The translations under genes and the position numbers were made by a program. Positions 1 through 12,980 of a DNA stretch of 64,000 nt are shown here, in pieces. This DNA comes from Certhia americana (lineage: Eukaryota > Chordata > Aves > Passeriformes > Certhiidae), in the NCBI GenBank assembly GCA_018697195.1, contig CM031857.1, positions 90,046,923 through 90,110,922 on the forward strand. The letters run 5' to 3'. The notes under the pieces were generated by a model. The model was not told the DNA's origin. It did not search any database and saw only the letters and a list, made by a program, of their open reading frames with translations. Numbering within the stretch: position 1 is the stretch's first letter; each line of letters starts with the position of its first letter.

Positions 1-3000
1 ACAGGAGGCACTGCCCAGGATCCTGATGAGTTTGTTGTACAGTTATCAAAAGGATAATTATGAGTCTGGGATTAAGTTAACATCTTTTACAGGTCAAGCT
101 TTCACTTGAAGCCTTCCTGTGTCTCTGTGTTTGATTTTTCATATTCTTTGATGCTAGAATTGCAAGAAACTATTTACCACAAACCTATTTAAAACCTTGT
201 GCTGGAGAGGTATACCATGATCATAGCCTGAGAGAAACAAGGCTGAATAAAATATAATTCTCATGATGCTCATCCACATGATGCTTAATTAGTCCTCATC
301 TGGGGGAGCTGAGAAGCTGCGAGTCAGAATAATCAGTGCTTTTATGGATAGTAATGTCAGATGAATCTTCAGAAGAAAATTACAAAAATATTTGGGTTTT
401 TTTTCTTCTAACTTTCAGGCATCATTAGATTGTAGGACAGGGAAAATGGAAGCTCAGGAAATTAATTTACTTGACTTCTCTGCGTAGCTCTGTGAGCTAC
501 TGGGAGAAGACTTGGTCTAGAGTTTTTGGTCTATTACAGACCAAAAATAATCAGGGCCAGCCTGGTTCTAGAACAAGCTGGCATAATACTCTGCCTCAAT
601 TCATCCACAGCCACAGGACCGCTTGTAAGAACCCGCCAGTAAATCATATAAATTTAGCTCCAGTTTTTGCAGGAAGGAACTGGGTATTTATGCAGCTATT
701 TATGCAGCTGCAGCTGTTATCCTGCATATTTGTTTGCTTTTTACACACACCGTTATGGAAAAAAAAAACTCTTCCTTTAGAATTGATAAGTCCATTTCAG
801 CCCCCACTTTGATAATTAGCATTTGATGAGGCTACTTGATCTTGCATGTAACACTTTTCATCAATACTTGGTGTCACTACCATGCATTAAGTGCTAATAC
901 ATTATTTCTAGGAACATTAAGGATCAGAATGATTGCCACAGTCATTCTTTTATGGAGTCAGCAAATTAGAGAAAAGAGTCACAGGAATCTTAAAGACCGT
1001 TAGCCTTTTTTTATATTTCCAGAGAATGGTATGTCAACTTATGCAAGTTGAATGGGTGTTTTTCTCTTATTTTAAAGTAATATTAAAGAGAAATTTAAAG
1101 CAAGTTGTAAATATGCATTCAAGACATTAAACGAATTTTTCCTGAGAATTAATGAATGTGATAAGTGCCCTGTGGTGAGAGAGTGCTGGATTTTCTTTGA
1201 AGTCAAAACTGAGAATTCTGGTTGATGATTTTCTAGACGATAAGAACATACGTCTGATAGCAACAATTATTTTTTCAGTGAAGGCTACTGAAACCTGCAA
1301 TATCATTGTACTCTGTCTCTAGTTTTATCACTGTCTCCTTGACTTCCATTCCACTCAAAGACTGAGTACCTTGCTTTTGCAAGGCACTTCACTAATCCCT
1401 ACAGGCACCATGTCTTTTCAAATTAAACCACAAATGTGACCTTAAAGTACTGGTGAAAATATAAAGTAAATCTGCAAGGGAAAGAAAAATATAATTTTGC
1501 TGGACATCCGAAATAGTAATTCTTATGCTTCCATAATGGTGTGGATGGGAAAAGAGAAAGGGAATGAATTTGAGAAGGTGTTTCAGCCCAGATGAGTACT
1601 TGTTACCTTTAACTTCCTAGTGTCTCTGGGCTTGTCAGTAATATTTGGAGGGGAGTTGTGTTTCAGTGATCATAAGGAAGCCGTTGTGTTTACAGGAAAA
1701 AAAAAAAGCAAAAAGTCCTTCTAAAATTACTGTACAGTCCATGAGTACATAATCACCAGAGCAGCTGGTGATAAAAACAGAGAGCACAGTATGTGCTGGG
1801 AGCAAAATACCTGTCATGCAGCACCATCGTGCCTGTGTGTATAGTCTGGGAGTTTTACTCAGGATTTAGCCTTGCACAGTGGTGGTGCTACTGTGCTACC
1901 AATGGTCACAAAGAAGCAGAAATTAGTGTAGAAGGATCTGGAGTGGCTTTCAGCACCTCCTGCAGCTGCTTTTCCCTGCTGGCTGGCATCTGGGTCTGTA
2001 GTGTCCAGAGAAAAAGAGCTGGTGCTGTTGAGCTGAAACAGTGGTAAGTGGTGCTTGGAGGATGCCAGATTGAAGTGGGAGCATGAAGAAGTCAGATTTG
2101 GCTGTTCCTGAGCCTAAGTAAAATGGGATCAGAGTTGGCAGTGTGTGGTTCAGAAAACTGCATGCCAACGTTAGAATAAACGGCCTCCTAATCAAGAGTG
2201 TGCACATGTGATCACTCAGGAGGTCAGGTCTGGAAATACAATGGCCAAAAGTTTAAAGGCATTAGAGGCTCATTAAGGATAGAAAGGAGCACTAAATGGT
2301 ATTTTTAGAAGTGATTCCTATTACTTAAATTGCAATAAAATCTGTGGGAATCAGGCAGTGAAGTACTTAATGCCACCCTGAGAAAACTCTGCAAGGTGCC
2401 TGTTTTTATCAGTAAGTGCCTACGTGCCTCTTAAAATCCTGGCTGTCAGAGACATCTCCTACCCGTAAGGTTTTAGCAATGCTGAGTAGCAGAGATTGAA
2501 GAAAGATTAAGACACAAATGCTGCAGTGCTTAAGCCCTCCCTGTGTAATGTCTGTGCATGGCTCTATTTGTGTGTCTGGTGCCACACAAGGAAGATGGGA
2601 CATGCCATCAGAAAGCAAAAATGTGCCATACACACTTCCTAAAAGGTATCAAAGCAGAGAACAAGAAAATCAGAGCATTTTCTTGGATTCCCATTCCCCT
2701 GAGCAGATGAAGAGGAAAGGAGGACATGTTTAGTACTTTGTTTCTCAGATCTCAGTAGCAAAAGTACAACCTGGCTCCAGGGCTAAATAAAGAAGGAAAA
2801 CGAACTAAGTCCTGCTACCTGCTGTGATGGAGAAAGGCCTGCTGTGTTCTCCAGGAGGATTATTGGTATTACTGGTAACTGGAAAGAAGCATATAAAATT
2901 GTATGAAGAGTAGAAAGGTAAACTTCCAACACAGGTAATTAGAAGTATAAAGAAATAGGAGAATGATTATTCTTTTGCAAAAACCAGTCTCTTCAAAATC

Positions 3001-3984
3001 TTATCTTGTAAAATAATCTAGCAACACTGTATTTTATAATGTGAGCTAATTAGTGACACATACAGGAGACATCAGGACCTTGAAAGAGCCAGCTTAGAAA
3101 GCCTTCACCAACTGTGTCAGGGGGTGTAGTTTAAATGCAAAGCTAGTGAACATTCAGATGCATAGTAGCAATCAAGCAGCCACCAAGAAAATACAGCAAG
3201 GAGCACACAGACACATGAAGCTGCAGAGCAGAATACTTCTGTGACAGTAAACATCAAGATGTGAACAGAGGAGCTGAATTCTACGTGTGGAAGGCCAGCA
3301 GGTCCTGTGGAGTAAAACCTGATGCTGAAAAGCAGGGTCACAGACAGACCAGAAAGTACAGAGTCATGTCAAAGGCTGTAGGGAGAGCAGGTAAAGAAAA
3401 ACCAGAGCACAAGCAGGAAGTGGGCACTGATTTAGAGTCTGGATGTATAGGATACTAGGCTGTACAAATTGGCAAAAATGAATGGTTTGTAGGTGCCAGG
3501 CTGGCACTAGATGCAGTAATATTGGGGTAACCAGATATAGGCAAGAAACTGAATGTCCTGAATGTCAGGTAGATAGGTATGTAGAGAACTGTGGAGATAT
3601 CTTTGGGATTATTCAAGGGAAGAAAGCAAAATTGTCATCCAGAAACAGTGAATGGCAGCTACATGATTTCCTAATCCCTTGCACTATATGTTAGTACAAG
3701 CATAATAGAAAACTTGAGATCATGCTTTCAGTGATCTAGAAGACACAGAAGACCCCATTGTCAGTGCAAACAGACAAATAGATGATGCTTTAACTGCTGC
3801 TCTGCTCTTTTGGCTTGAACTCATCACTGCAGAGTCAGTCAGGCTCAGCCCAGGGTGCCTGCAGTGGTCACTCCATGCTGGGGTAGCTGCACCTCTGCAA
3901 ACTGACTTTGCTGCAGTGCACAGAGGGAGGATCATATGAGCTAAAGAAGGGTTAGCATGTGTCTTACAAGAAAGATAATTCATT
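1..3984 (+). other. SH3RF3: SH3RF3 intron, left part
   Basis: This is AT-rich sequence without a supportable exon. The open frames here are short, lack coding character and have no paired splice sites. Because the first recognisable exon at 8638 begins in the linker after SH3 domain 2, this stretch is inferred to be intron of SH3RF3, with the RING and SH3-1/SH3-2 exons to the left of the window. I see no clear interspersed repeat in it, although 3100-3980 could hold decayed repeat sequence that I cannot name. Confidence 0.6.
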
Positions 3985-5782
3985 GGTCAGCTCCCAGAGC
4001 TGGATATCATTGATACTAGTGGAATGAGTCCTGTGATTGGTGTGCTGGCACCGAGGGCTACAGGCTTCAGGAGAAGGCAGGACAGGTGAGGGGGAGGTGT
4101 GGCACTGTAAGTAAGGGAGAGTTTTGATTGCACAGCCCTTAGAGTTAGTGATGATGCAGTGAAGAGCCTCTGGGTGAAGACTGGGGGAAGGGAAAAAAAA
4201 GTGGGTATTGTAGGGGGTGTTTACTACCGATTGGCCAGTCGGGATGTAAAAAACCAGTCTGTTATTCTATAGGCAATTAGGAGAAGTCTAATCAGTAGCC
4301 CTTGTTCTTATGGGAGATTTCAACTCCCCAGACATCAACTGGAAATACTATACTTCTGTGACAAGTCTTGGAAATTCTTGAGGCTTATAGGAGAAAACTG
4401 CTTCTTATTCATACTTAGGGAGTCATCTAGGAAAGATGCACACCTGGACTTGCTATTTTTGAATAGAGAAGGACTCATGAGGGATTTGACAGTAGGTGGC
4501 TGTATAGGCTACAGTGGTCATTCAATGGATGAGTTTAGGATTTTCACTGTAAAGACAAAAAAGGATGGCAGAGTTGCTTCCCTGGACTTCATGAGAGCAA
4601 ACTATGCTATTCAGGGCATTACTTATTAGAGTGCCCTGGGAATCTGCTTTTAAGGACTTTGGAGTCCACATGTGCCCATCAGTCAGTCACCTTTCAGAAA
4701 TACAGGAGCAGACTTCACTATGCTGTGAGTCAAGCAAGCAGAGCAGAAGACCAGCTTGTCTGAACAGGCAACTCCTTGTGTAGGTCAGGAGGAAAAAGAA
4801 ACTGTATGAATTCTGAAAGCAAGGTTAGGCTTCTCAGGAACCTGAGTACCAAGCTGAGGTTCATTTACACAGGGAGAAAACGTGAAAGGCCAAAGCTCAG
4901 ATAGCGTTGAAACTGGCCAGTGTTTTTTCAAATAATAAGAAGGGCTCTTTTTTCAGAGGTCTAAAGAAAATATTGGGCTGATACTTGGTGAAGGTGGTGA
5001 ATACTTGATAATACTTAGTCAATCTGACTAACAGGAATGAAGAAGCAGATGCATTCCATGCACTTTTTGTCTCAGTATTTAGTAGACCTCCAGCTTCCCA
5101 GTCCCCTGATTTGGAGGACCCCAACAGTGACTTTCTATTTGTGGACACTGGAATTGTAAGGGACCAGCTGCATCAGCTGAATGTTCACAAGTACATGGGG
5201 CCTCATGGGTTTCATCCAAGTGCTCAGGAGGAGCCAGTGAATGTAATGGCAGGACCCCTTTCAACTGTCTGTCAAAGATCTTGGAGTATTAGGGAGGTCC
5301 TGCTGACTGGAAGCTTGACGATGTTACTCTAGTCTACAAAAAAAGGCTAGAGAGACGACTCAGGGAATTCTAGAACTGTTAATTTAGCCTCAGTTGCTGG
5401 AAAAATTATGGAGATGATTATACTGTGTACTACTGAAAGGCACTTAAAGAATGATACAGTCGTAAGGAAGAGTCAATATGGGTTCACAAAAGGGAAGTCC
5501 CATTTAACTGATTTGATACCCTTCTATAATAGGGTCACCTGCCTAGTGGATGAAGGGAAAGCAGCGGATACAGTTTTTTTCAGGATTTTAGTAGGCTTTT
5601 GACATTGTACGCCAGCATCTTTCTGGACAGGTTGCTCAGCCATGGAATGAGTGAACTTCTGATGCACTAGGTGAAGAACTGACCAGATGTCAAAGGATTG
5701 CAGAAAATGAGGCTACAGCTGGCTGTTGACAGGTCACCAGTGGTGCTCTTCGGGGTTCAGTTTTAGGGCCAGATCTGTCTTT

Positions 5783-5799
5783 TATATATATATATATAT
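5783..5799. repeat. (TA)n microsatellite inside CR1
   Basis: About eight TA units interrupt the CR1 reverse transcriptase region, just after the frame corresponding to GSVLGP. The repeat probably expanded after insertion. Confidence 0.8.
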
Positions 5800-6703
5800 T
5801 TATCTATGATCAGGATGCAGGAGTTGAATGCGCAACTAGCAAGTTTGCTGGTGATAACAGACTGGGAGGTGCTTTTGACTCTCTTGAAGGACAAGATGCC
5901 CTGCAGAGGGATGTAGGTACACAGGAGCATTAGGCAATGATTGATGGGAGGAAATGATTTAACAATTCCAAACGCTGGATTCTGACCCCCTAGGATGGGG
6001 TAATGCCAGCACAAGTATGGATTAGGAGAGGAGTGGCTGAAGAACAGCCCTGCAGAACGGGATCTGGGGGTGCTGGTGGACAGCAGGCTCAGTGTGAGAC
6101 ACCAGAGGAAAAACCCCATCCTGGGGTGCATCAAACACAGCATCACCAGTCACTCAAAATTATCCTGCTGTATTCAGTGCTGAATGGCCTCAGGCCTCAC
6201 AGGCCTCAGCTGGAGCACTGTGTGCAGTTCTGGGCCCCACCAGAGAAGGAGGTTGTGAAGGTCCTTGAATGCATCCAGAAGAGGACAACAAATCTTTTAA
6301 AAGGACTACAAGAAATTTCCTAAGAAGAGCAGCTGAGGACATTGTGCTTGTTTAGTTTGGAGAGAAGGAGGCTGAGAAGGAGGCTGAGGGGTGACCTCGT
6401 TGTTCTCTATAGCTCCCTGAGGAGGGGAAACAGAGAGGGAGATACTGAGCTCTTTTCCCTGGTGTCCACTGACAGGATACATGGGAATGGTCCTTTGGGA
6501 ATGCTCCATAGGACATTCAGACTGGACATTAGGAAGCATTTCTTTACTGAGAGGGTGATCAGACTCTGGAACAGGCTTCCTAGAAAAGTGGTTGATGGTG
6601 CAAACCTTTTTAAGAAGCGTTTGGACAATGTCCTTAATTGGTTAAATTTGAAGTGGTCAGGCAATTAGATTAGATACTTGTTGCAGGTCACTTCCAATAT
6701 AAA

Positions 6704-6750
6704 TATTCTATTCTACTCTATTCCATTCTGTCCTATTCTATCCTTTTCTG
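6704..6750 (+). repeat. ATTCT-type CR1 3' tail
   Basis: Imperfect pentamers of the ATTCT type mark the 3' terminus of the CR1 copy. Variants such as ACTCT, TCCATTCT and CCTATTCT show divergence between units. Confidence 0.7.
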
Positions 6751-6755
6751 CTGTG

Positions 6756-8637
6756 ATCTTCTCTGCCTTTACAGTTGTACCCTGAGGCTGCTCATTCAGG
6801 TCTGTTTTTTTAATGAGGTAAAACCTAAATTTTTTTCCTAGCAAGTAAGGGTGGGGACTGACACATTTTCTGTTTTCTTAGAGAGAGTTTCTCTAGTCCA
6901 GAACACGCATACAGTGGTAGAACAACATGAAGAAGTTTGATCTAGCTGATTTCTTACTTACTTCTTGGACAAAGCAGCTGCCAGGTTTCTCACCCCAATA
7001 TCTTCTGCAATCCCTAACCCCATTAACCAGCTCAACACAACAAACGAGGGATCATTCTCCAGCTATCCCTAAATTTTTTAGTGTTTTTTCTGTAAATTGA
7101 TACTAGCTCACTGACATGACAAGCAGTATTAATAAAGACTTAGTCACAGAGCTGGAAAGAATGCTTTTTACACATAGGACCAAGAGCTGCCTGGATTCTT
7201 CTTTGTTTGACCAAGCAGCCAGAAAGTTAGAGGAAATAATGAGGAAAAGGAGATGTACTTGTCAATACAATTTCATGATTGAGTGTAGATATTGGTGAGA
7301 GATGAGACATCTTTCTGCTCTTTGCCAAAAGCTATGGAATCACAATGCAGTGTTTTCATGTTTTGCTGTACAATTTCCTAATGATACTGTGTTCATACAC
7401 AGCAAAGCAATACAACTCAGCAATGCGCTGTCAAGACAGAACACCAATAATTATGTGGCTTCTTTGGAATGAGGTAACCTTGAAATCCAGTAATTAAGTA
7501 GCAATGTGTGACTGGGTTTAACTCTGTGTCTTGGTTTAATTCAGTATCATTTTTAAGTGCAAAAATTGTCCCTATGTTTGTGTTCCAAAAATCAGTATTT
7601 ACTGTTTGTTAGAATTTTGAAACAGAAAAGCTGTAGTGGAGGCTTGTAAATTGCTCAGAATCTTTGCAGTTTGTAACACACTCTGCCTGAACCAGCAATT
7701 TGTGGGTGTTGGTTCCTACTCTGTAGAGCCATTCTGCATATGGACGTGCATACAGCATATGATTAGACTTACTAAAAAAACTTTTTGCTCAAGTAAACCA
7801 TTACAACTCCCATCAGCCCAGCTCTGCTTTGCCTGCAATGAAGATCTGTTGCTACAGGCCTTGGCATTAGTTCAGGAGATGTTTCCAGTCAGGATTCATT
7901 TTTGACATAGATGAATGAGGACTTCGGGGAGACAACTCAAAAAGAGATTGCCCTCCATAATCTGGCTGAGCATTAGGCTTTGAGAAATGAATGATTACAT
8001 TTAGAATTGCCTTTCACATTAATAGCTGGAGAAGATCTGTCCAGCTGTCTATATGAGAGTTGAGATTTATTTTCTGGGGTAAAAGTAGAGCGAACTATTT
8101 TCTCCATTCAGAGAAAGTTTTGGGTTGGATAATAACCTTTTTTTGAAGGATAAAAATATTCTTGATGATAAAAAGAATATATAGAAATGAGACTGCATTT
8201 TGGAAATTGAACAGTATCTTCTTCTCTAGAAATCCATAACTATTAACCAAAAGAGTACCAATTTAAAAACAAGTTTTTGAGCAGAAAAGGTTACTTTTAT
8301 CAGAGAAGGTACTATTGCAGAGATGCACATGCTGAGCTGACTTTACAAAGCACTTAAGTAGCTTTTACATTGTAAAACTCTTAAAATGTGCATACAACAT
8401 ACAACTAAAAATTCTCTGACAGGTATATGGAAATTCTGCTAATCCTTTGTGTCAGAAATGTATTTTTGGAATGTGTAAGGCTAGAATATGCCTTTTTTAA
8501 TGCAATATCATGAAGTTTGAAAGTCTAGGAATTTATAAAGTATGTGGTTTATTCCTCTATGCCTTCACCCCATAGCAATTTAGGAAATTATGGGCTTCAT
8601 CTTAAATCCTTGTGTGTTCTTCTTTGTGTATTTTCAG
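6756..8637 (+). other. SH3RF3: SH3RF3 intron, right part
   Basis: This stretch is AT-rich intron between the CR1 copy and the first exon in the window. No convincing exon or young repeat is visible. Its last 30 bases are pyrimidine-rich and end in TTTTCAG, a good splice acceptor. Confidence 0.7.
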
Positions 8638-8738
8638 GATTCCTCTTTGATTGGAACAGCCACAGTGGCTGGTCCCAGGACAAGTGCAATAATTGGAGAT
8701 CAGGGAACGCCACCGAAGGTCCAGCTCCCCCTCAATAT
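8638..8738 (+). CDS. SH3RF3: SH3RF3 exon: linker before SH3-3
   Basis: This exon encodes 33 codons plus two bases, window residues 1-33 and the start of 34. The protein reads DSSLIGTATVAGP, then RTSAIIGDQGTPPKVQLPLN. This is the serine/threonine linker that leads into SH3 domain 3 in the POSH family. The acceptor is TTTTCAG after a pyrimidine tract and the donor is GTAAGC at 8739. The exon starts in phase 0 and ends with AT, which joins the C of the next exon to give isoleucine directly before the SH3 domain. The frame was set by continuity with the next exon, because another frame across the exon is also open. The linker itself has no catalytic role. Identification rests on recalled similarity to vertebrate SH3RF3, and SH3RF1 is the main alternative. 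Confidence 0.88.
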
Positions 8739-9323
8739 GTAAGCAGCTCATCTCAGTTTGTTTCCAATCGTGTGTGTGCGTCCATGTGCTTGAAAGCTGA
8801 ATGCCCAAATCTCAGCTCAGGTGCATTCTGAGAAGAGAGATATTGAAATTTCAAACATGAGGCAACCCCTGCTGAAATTGAAAAATCAATAGAGAAGGGC
8901 AAGATTTCCCCCTTTCTGTGTGAGCCCTTTTAGACTTTATTTATTATAGCTGTATGGATCACTGTGAAGCAGAGTACCTCTGAGCTAGAGAAAATCCTCT
9001 TTCATTTAAAGCTCTTAAAAAGGTGTCATCCCATGCAATCCAACATCTGGATGTATTCATGATTAACCAGAAAAAATGGCCCAGTTGCACTTTTTTGGTG
9101 CCATCAACAATGAATGAACAAAGGCAATGAATGAACTTCACATCTTTGGCATCTTTGGGAATGGTCTTGTTGAATAGTGTGTAGAGTAACAGAAGGTTCA
9201 CAGGACAGAGTAGACTTCATTATAGCAAGTCTCTTCTGGCCTGGTTGGTTTATCTGATACTTGTCTAATTAACTACTGAATCCCTTCCTCTCAACACATA
9301 CACCTCGTAAAAGCAGGAAAACT

Positions 9324-9358
9324 ATACACACACACACATACATACATATGCATATCCA
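9324..9358. repeat. (CA)n/(CATA)n microsatellite
   Basis: A short CA run passes into CATA-like and ATATGCAT-like units. It is a simple repeat with no sign of function. Confidence 0.75.
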
Positions 9359-12243
9359 TATTTTTGGGTTTTATGATATGGCTAAAACAAGGCCTGAATT
9401 CACAAAATCCTAAAACTAGTAGAGGATATCTTCTTTAAGAACAATAGGGGTGTTGGATCAGAACCAAACAAATTTCTTCTTAGCTATTTATCTGAGATCT
9501 TTATACCTGACAGATGCCACACATCACTGAATGCCCCACTGAGAGTTCTCATCATCACCCTGTGGTCACCCTGCACAGCCTGTGTGGCACATAGTGGGCA
9601 CATGTTTATTTCAAGCTTTACCCTGACTAGGAAGTGGTAACTGGCAATATTTGAAGTACACAGCTGCTGAATCAGGACATTTTCCAGCTCTCTGGCAATG
9701 CCCCTGACTCCATGCCTCAGCAAGCCTCCCTTTCTCCCTCCCATGCTTCTCCTGTCATCTCCCTCGTGAAGCAGCCTTGTAATCCGGTCTGTCATTCTGC
9801 ATTTGTGAGCCAAGTTCCAGTCAAAGAGGATGCATTATTTGAAAGCTGTAGCAGTAGTGGGGAGGTGCAACTCTAGACAAAGCCCTAGGGCTTCTTTGTT
9901 ATAAGCAGAGTCACAGGCAGCTACCCAAGGCCAAGAACACTTCACACTTAGACCTTTTTTCAGGGAATTTCTAATAAACATTTTGGGTTCCTCTAGGTCC
10001 TGCTCCCAACCCTTAGCTTCACTGTTCACATAGCCCAGAATAATCTGATACTACACTTCACAAGATTTCAGATTGTTGTTTTAACACTTTTTCTCTAGGC
10101 TGTACAGAGTTAGCTGGTGAAGTTTCACACCTAAAATCTAGAGAACAGTGAAATGTGTCCAATTCCAAAGACTTTGGCTTAAGGCAAAATCATCCTCAGC
10201 AAATGGGACCACTAGACCTGATTTCCTGCCAGAGGAAAAACCCAGAAACAAATTCTGGGGAGGAAAGCTGCCTGCAATCAAATTGTTTTCAGCCATGGAT
10301 GAGAGGAGGCATCTCCCCAGCTGTCCCACAGCTGCTTCCCTGCCAGGAATGGAGTTTATACCTGCCCACAGGGTGGGCGGCAGACCCAGGCTGGGCCTGT
10401 CACTGGGTTTAGAGAACCCTGTGCCTCTGCAACTGAAGAGGAGAACCCCCAGGGATAGGCATTTTTATTATTTTTTTATATAGGAGGTGGGATTGCTGGT
10501 CCACAATGTAGATTAAATGTTCTAGATTGCTGATCACTTGTGTTTTCCCAGGGTCACCCTATATTGTTGTCACACACAAGATTTCATCACTTTAGCCATA
10601 CAGAGATTGGTCTGTTTTGGTGTGCTGTCTGTGCTAGGCTGTTATACACTTTCTTTTAGTCTCTGCCCGGATTTCAATACTCTATCCAAAGGATGTTTAG
10701 GTTCATTGTGATACTGGACATTCAGACTTACTGGTACTCATTTGGGGGAATTTGCTGGGTGAAGCTAGCAAGAGAGAACAAAAAGAAACTAATAGGATAT
10801 CTGGAGATAGCTGCAAGGCTCAACAGCCTATAATCCACTTAGGGTAATTTTCCTTGCACCTTCTTCCACAATCTCCACCTGTAAATTACATTATTACATG
10901 TAGCCCCTTGGGGGGGAAGGCTAAGTGAGTCTATCTAAAATGCTCTATCCCTGACCCCCCACATTACCCATAGCTTCTGAATCTCAGCCCTGTGTAAGCA
11001 GCAATTTCAAAAGGGACAGTCAAAGCCACACTTTCTGCTCCCTCGGGCGAGTGCAGTCTGGCACTTTCTGTAACGTCCTTGCAGAGCACAGTGCTGAAGG
11101 ATTAGCACTGAAGCATGCAACCTTATTTCTTGTCAGGGTGACACATTTTAATGTTCTTCAGATCATATGTAACCTCATGTTTTCCATCAGGTGAACAGCT
11201 ACAGACCTGCTCAACACCACCTGATTATATAGGCTAGAAAGAAAATGTGCAGGGTGGTTTCTCCCATCTGTTGACTAATGAAATACAGTTTCTGATTTGG
11301 TGTTTGTACCCCATGCACATGGTAAACGGAGCCAGGCACATCAGCCTAAGATTCCCCAAGGAGCTGTCACCAAATATTTCATATTCTGCTCATTACTGCT
11401 GTTTATTTACTACCTTCAGAACAAAAAATAAGGAAATCTATGGTACAATAAAGAAGTAGAATCAAGAAAAATTACAGGATTTATTCCTCAATTATATTTC
11501 ATAGAGACCAGAAGTAAAAAGTCATGTATCATTTTTATTGGCCCAAAATCTACAATCACAACTGCTATAGTTTTTATTTGTTCTCTTGTTCACTCCTATG
11601 AGGTAGGCAGCAAGACTCTTCTCACCCACCCCTGAGCCTAAGAGCATTCTGCTGCACTTTGTAGTGTAAAAGCACTTTCTCTGTTTTCCCACTTCCCTTA
11701 AACTACCTTCGCTGCCTGTAAATCACAAATAAATAAAAAAACTCAAGAAACTGCAACCTTGATCAAGAATTCCCCGAAATCCCTTTTTGCATTTGTAGAA
11801 AAGCAACAGTAACAAAAAAATCTGGTATTTACAAAGAAAGTGTCATTCTGTGTGTGCACTCTTGCTATCTATCACGACATTCCATTATTTCCCAAAGTGC
11901 AAGCAATCATTCTTAATTTTCAACAAGAATTTCTCTAAACAGAGAGAGTATCTGTAGGGATTTTAAGCTGTAGTCATTTCACAACAGTAGAAACATCCCT
12001 GGAATAGTAACAGAAGAACAAAAGAGAGATAAATAGAAAGATTCTAAACAAAGGGAATAAATAAAAGCTGTAATTAAATAAATTAAAAGTTCTACATGTT
12101 GAATCCTATATTAAAGATTTATTGGAATACTTGCATGGAAAACATTCAAAACCAAATTTGACCGCTTCACTTACTTAAGTATACATCCCCTTGCAGAATG
12201 TGGCCCTTTCTCACTTTTGTTTTACCAACATAGTACAAGAATT

Positions 12244-12263
12244 ACCAGACCAGACCAGACCAG
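12244..12263. repeat. (ACCAG)4 tandem repeat
   Basis: Four perfect copies of ACCAG lie in the intron. This is a minor simple repeat. Confidence 0.8.
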
Positions 12264-12809
12264 TTTGGTGTGTTGTTTCTAAACTTGGCCAGCATAAATA
12301 ACATTGAGAAAGGTGCAAGGAAAGCCTTTGAAATAGCCTACCCATAAGAAAACTTTCTTCTTAACTGCACAACAGAGGTGAATCCCACCCTGAAGCATAT
12401 GAATGTATACTTCTTCCAGATGTCAGGATATGCACAGCCCTCTTATTTGTGCCCTTGTTACTCTGGCTGTCACTGTAATTGTGTTTTTCTGAAACTGTTG
12501 CTACATCCTTAACTTCAGCGCTGCTCTGTGGCACTGTTTTGCTTTGGTTGTGCCCTGAGTGAGAAGCATGTCTCATCAACTTCTAAATTACCTTTTACTC
12601 TGACTGGTTATTCCCTTATTGTCTTAGAATCCAGTCTCTGCCCTTTCTTGTTTGTGAAGCAGCCTGTAATGATGTCCCTTTTTAACAACAACTGATGAAC
12701 AGTGCTGCTGGTCGCTTTGTGCTCTGTGGGTCTGCAGTTGGAGCAGGACAGGTGGTGGCTGATGCTATCTCTGTGCTTGTTCCCTGTGTGACTCTCTCTC
12801 TCCCCACAG

Positions 12810-12980
12810 CTACCTAGCCCTGTATGCCTACAAGCCTCAGAAGAACGACGAGCTGGAGCTGCGCAAAGGGGAGATGTACCGGGTCATTGAGAAGTGTCAG
12901 GACGGCTGGTTCAAGGGCACATCTCTGAGGAGTGGGATGTCCGGGGTCTTCCCAGGCAACTATGTGACACCTGTTTCAAG
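12810..12980 (+). CDS. SH3RF3: SH3RF3 exon: SH3 domain 3
   Basis: This 171-base exon encodes one complete SH3 domain, window residues 34-91. Hallmarks are ALYAYKPQ (the ALYDY position), an acidic RT-loop stretch DELELRKGE, the specificity-pocket tryptophan in DGWFKG, and GVFPGNYV at the end. SH3 domains bind proline-rich ligands. In the POSH family they help assemble Rac-JNK pathway scaffolds, with the RING finger (outside this window) providing E3 ubiquitin ligase activity. The acceptor is CTCCCCACAG, the donor is GTGAGG, and both flanking introns are phase 2. The domain matches SH3RF3 better than my recollection of SH3RF1, for example in [18 protein letters not shown]. All residues expected for ligand binding appear to be intact. 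Confidence 0.95.

Larger units (their letters stand above)
3985..6755 (+). mobile_element. Long degenerate CR1 LINE
   Basis: This is a 5'-truncated avian CR1 non-LTR retrotransposon in the same orientation as the gene. Broken reading frames run in the expected order. Endonuclease-like sequence lies at about 4060-4620, including MGDFN-type and LDLLFLNREGL-type segments. Reverse-transcriptase sequence follows at about 5390-5780 (QYGFTKGKS, then FF..L..F in place of the usual DFSKAF). The C-terminal module RLDIRKHFFTERVIRLWNRLP is encoded near 6520-6590. The copy ends in an ATTCT-rich tail at 6704-6750. Several stops and frameshifts and a TA microsatellite within the reverse transcriptase region show that it is dead. 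The subfamily and exact 5' end are uncertain. Confidence 0.9.
8739..12809 (+). other. SH3RF3: SH3RF3 intron
   Basis: This is a 4.1-kb phase-2 intron with donor GTAAGC and acceptor CCCCACAG. It is mostly AT-rich. A CA/TA microsatellite lies at 9324-9358, and four exact copies of a 5-bp unit (ACCAG) lie at 12244-12263. The 9490-9830 and 10150-10480 stretches are richer in GC and have accidental open frames on both strands, but I cannot assign them to a gene or repeat. Confidence 0.8.

Noticed and set aside
9484..9813. 109-codon open frame on the - strand in a GC-richer patch
   Set aside because: I considered it as a retrotransposon or gene fragment, but no motif matches and no flanking repeat structure is visible.
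10148..10483. Two overlapping + strand frames in a GC-richer intronic patch
   Set aside because: They overlap in different frames, have no splice boundaries consistent with the phase-2 intron, and show no domain.
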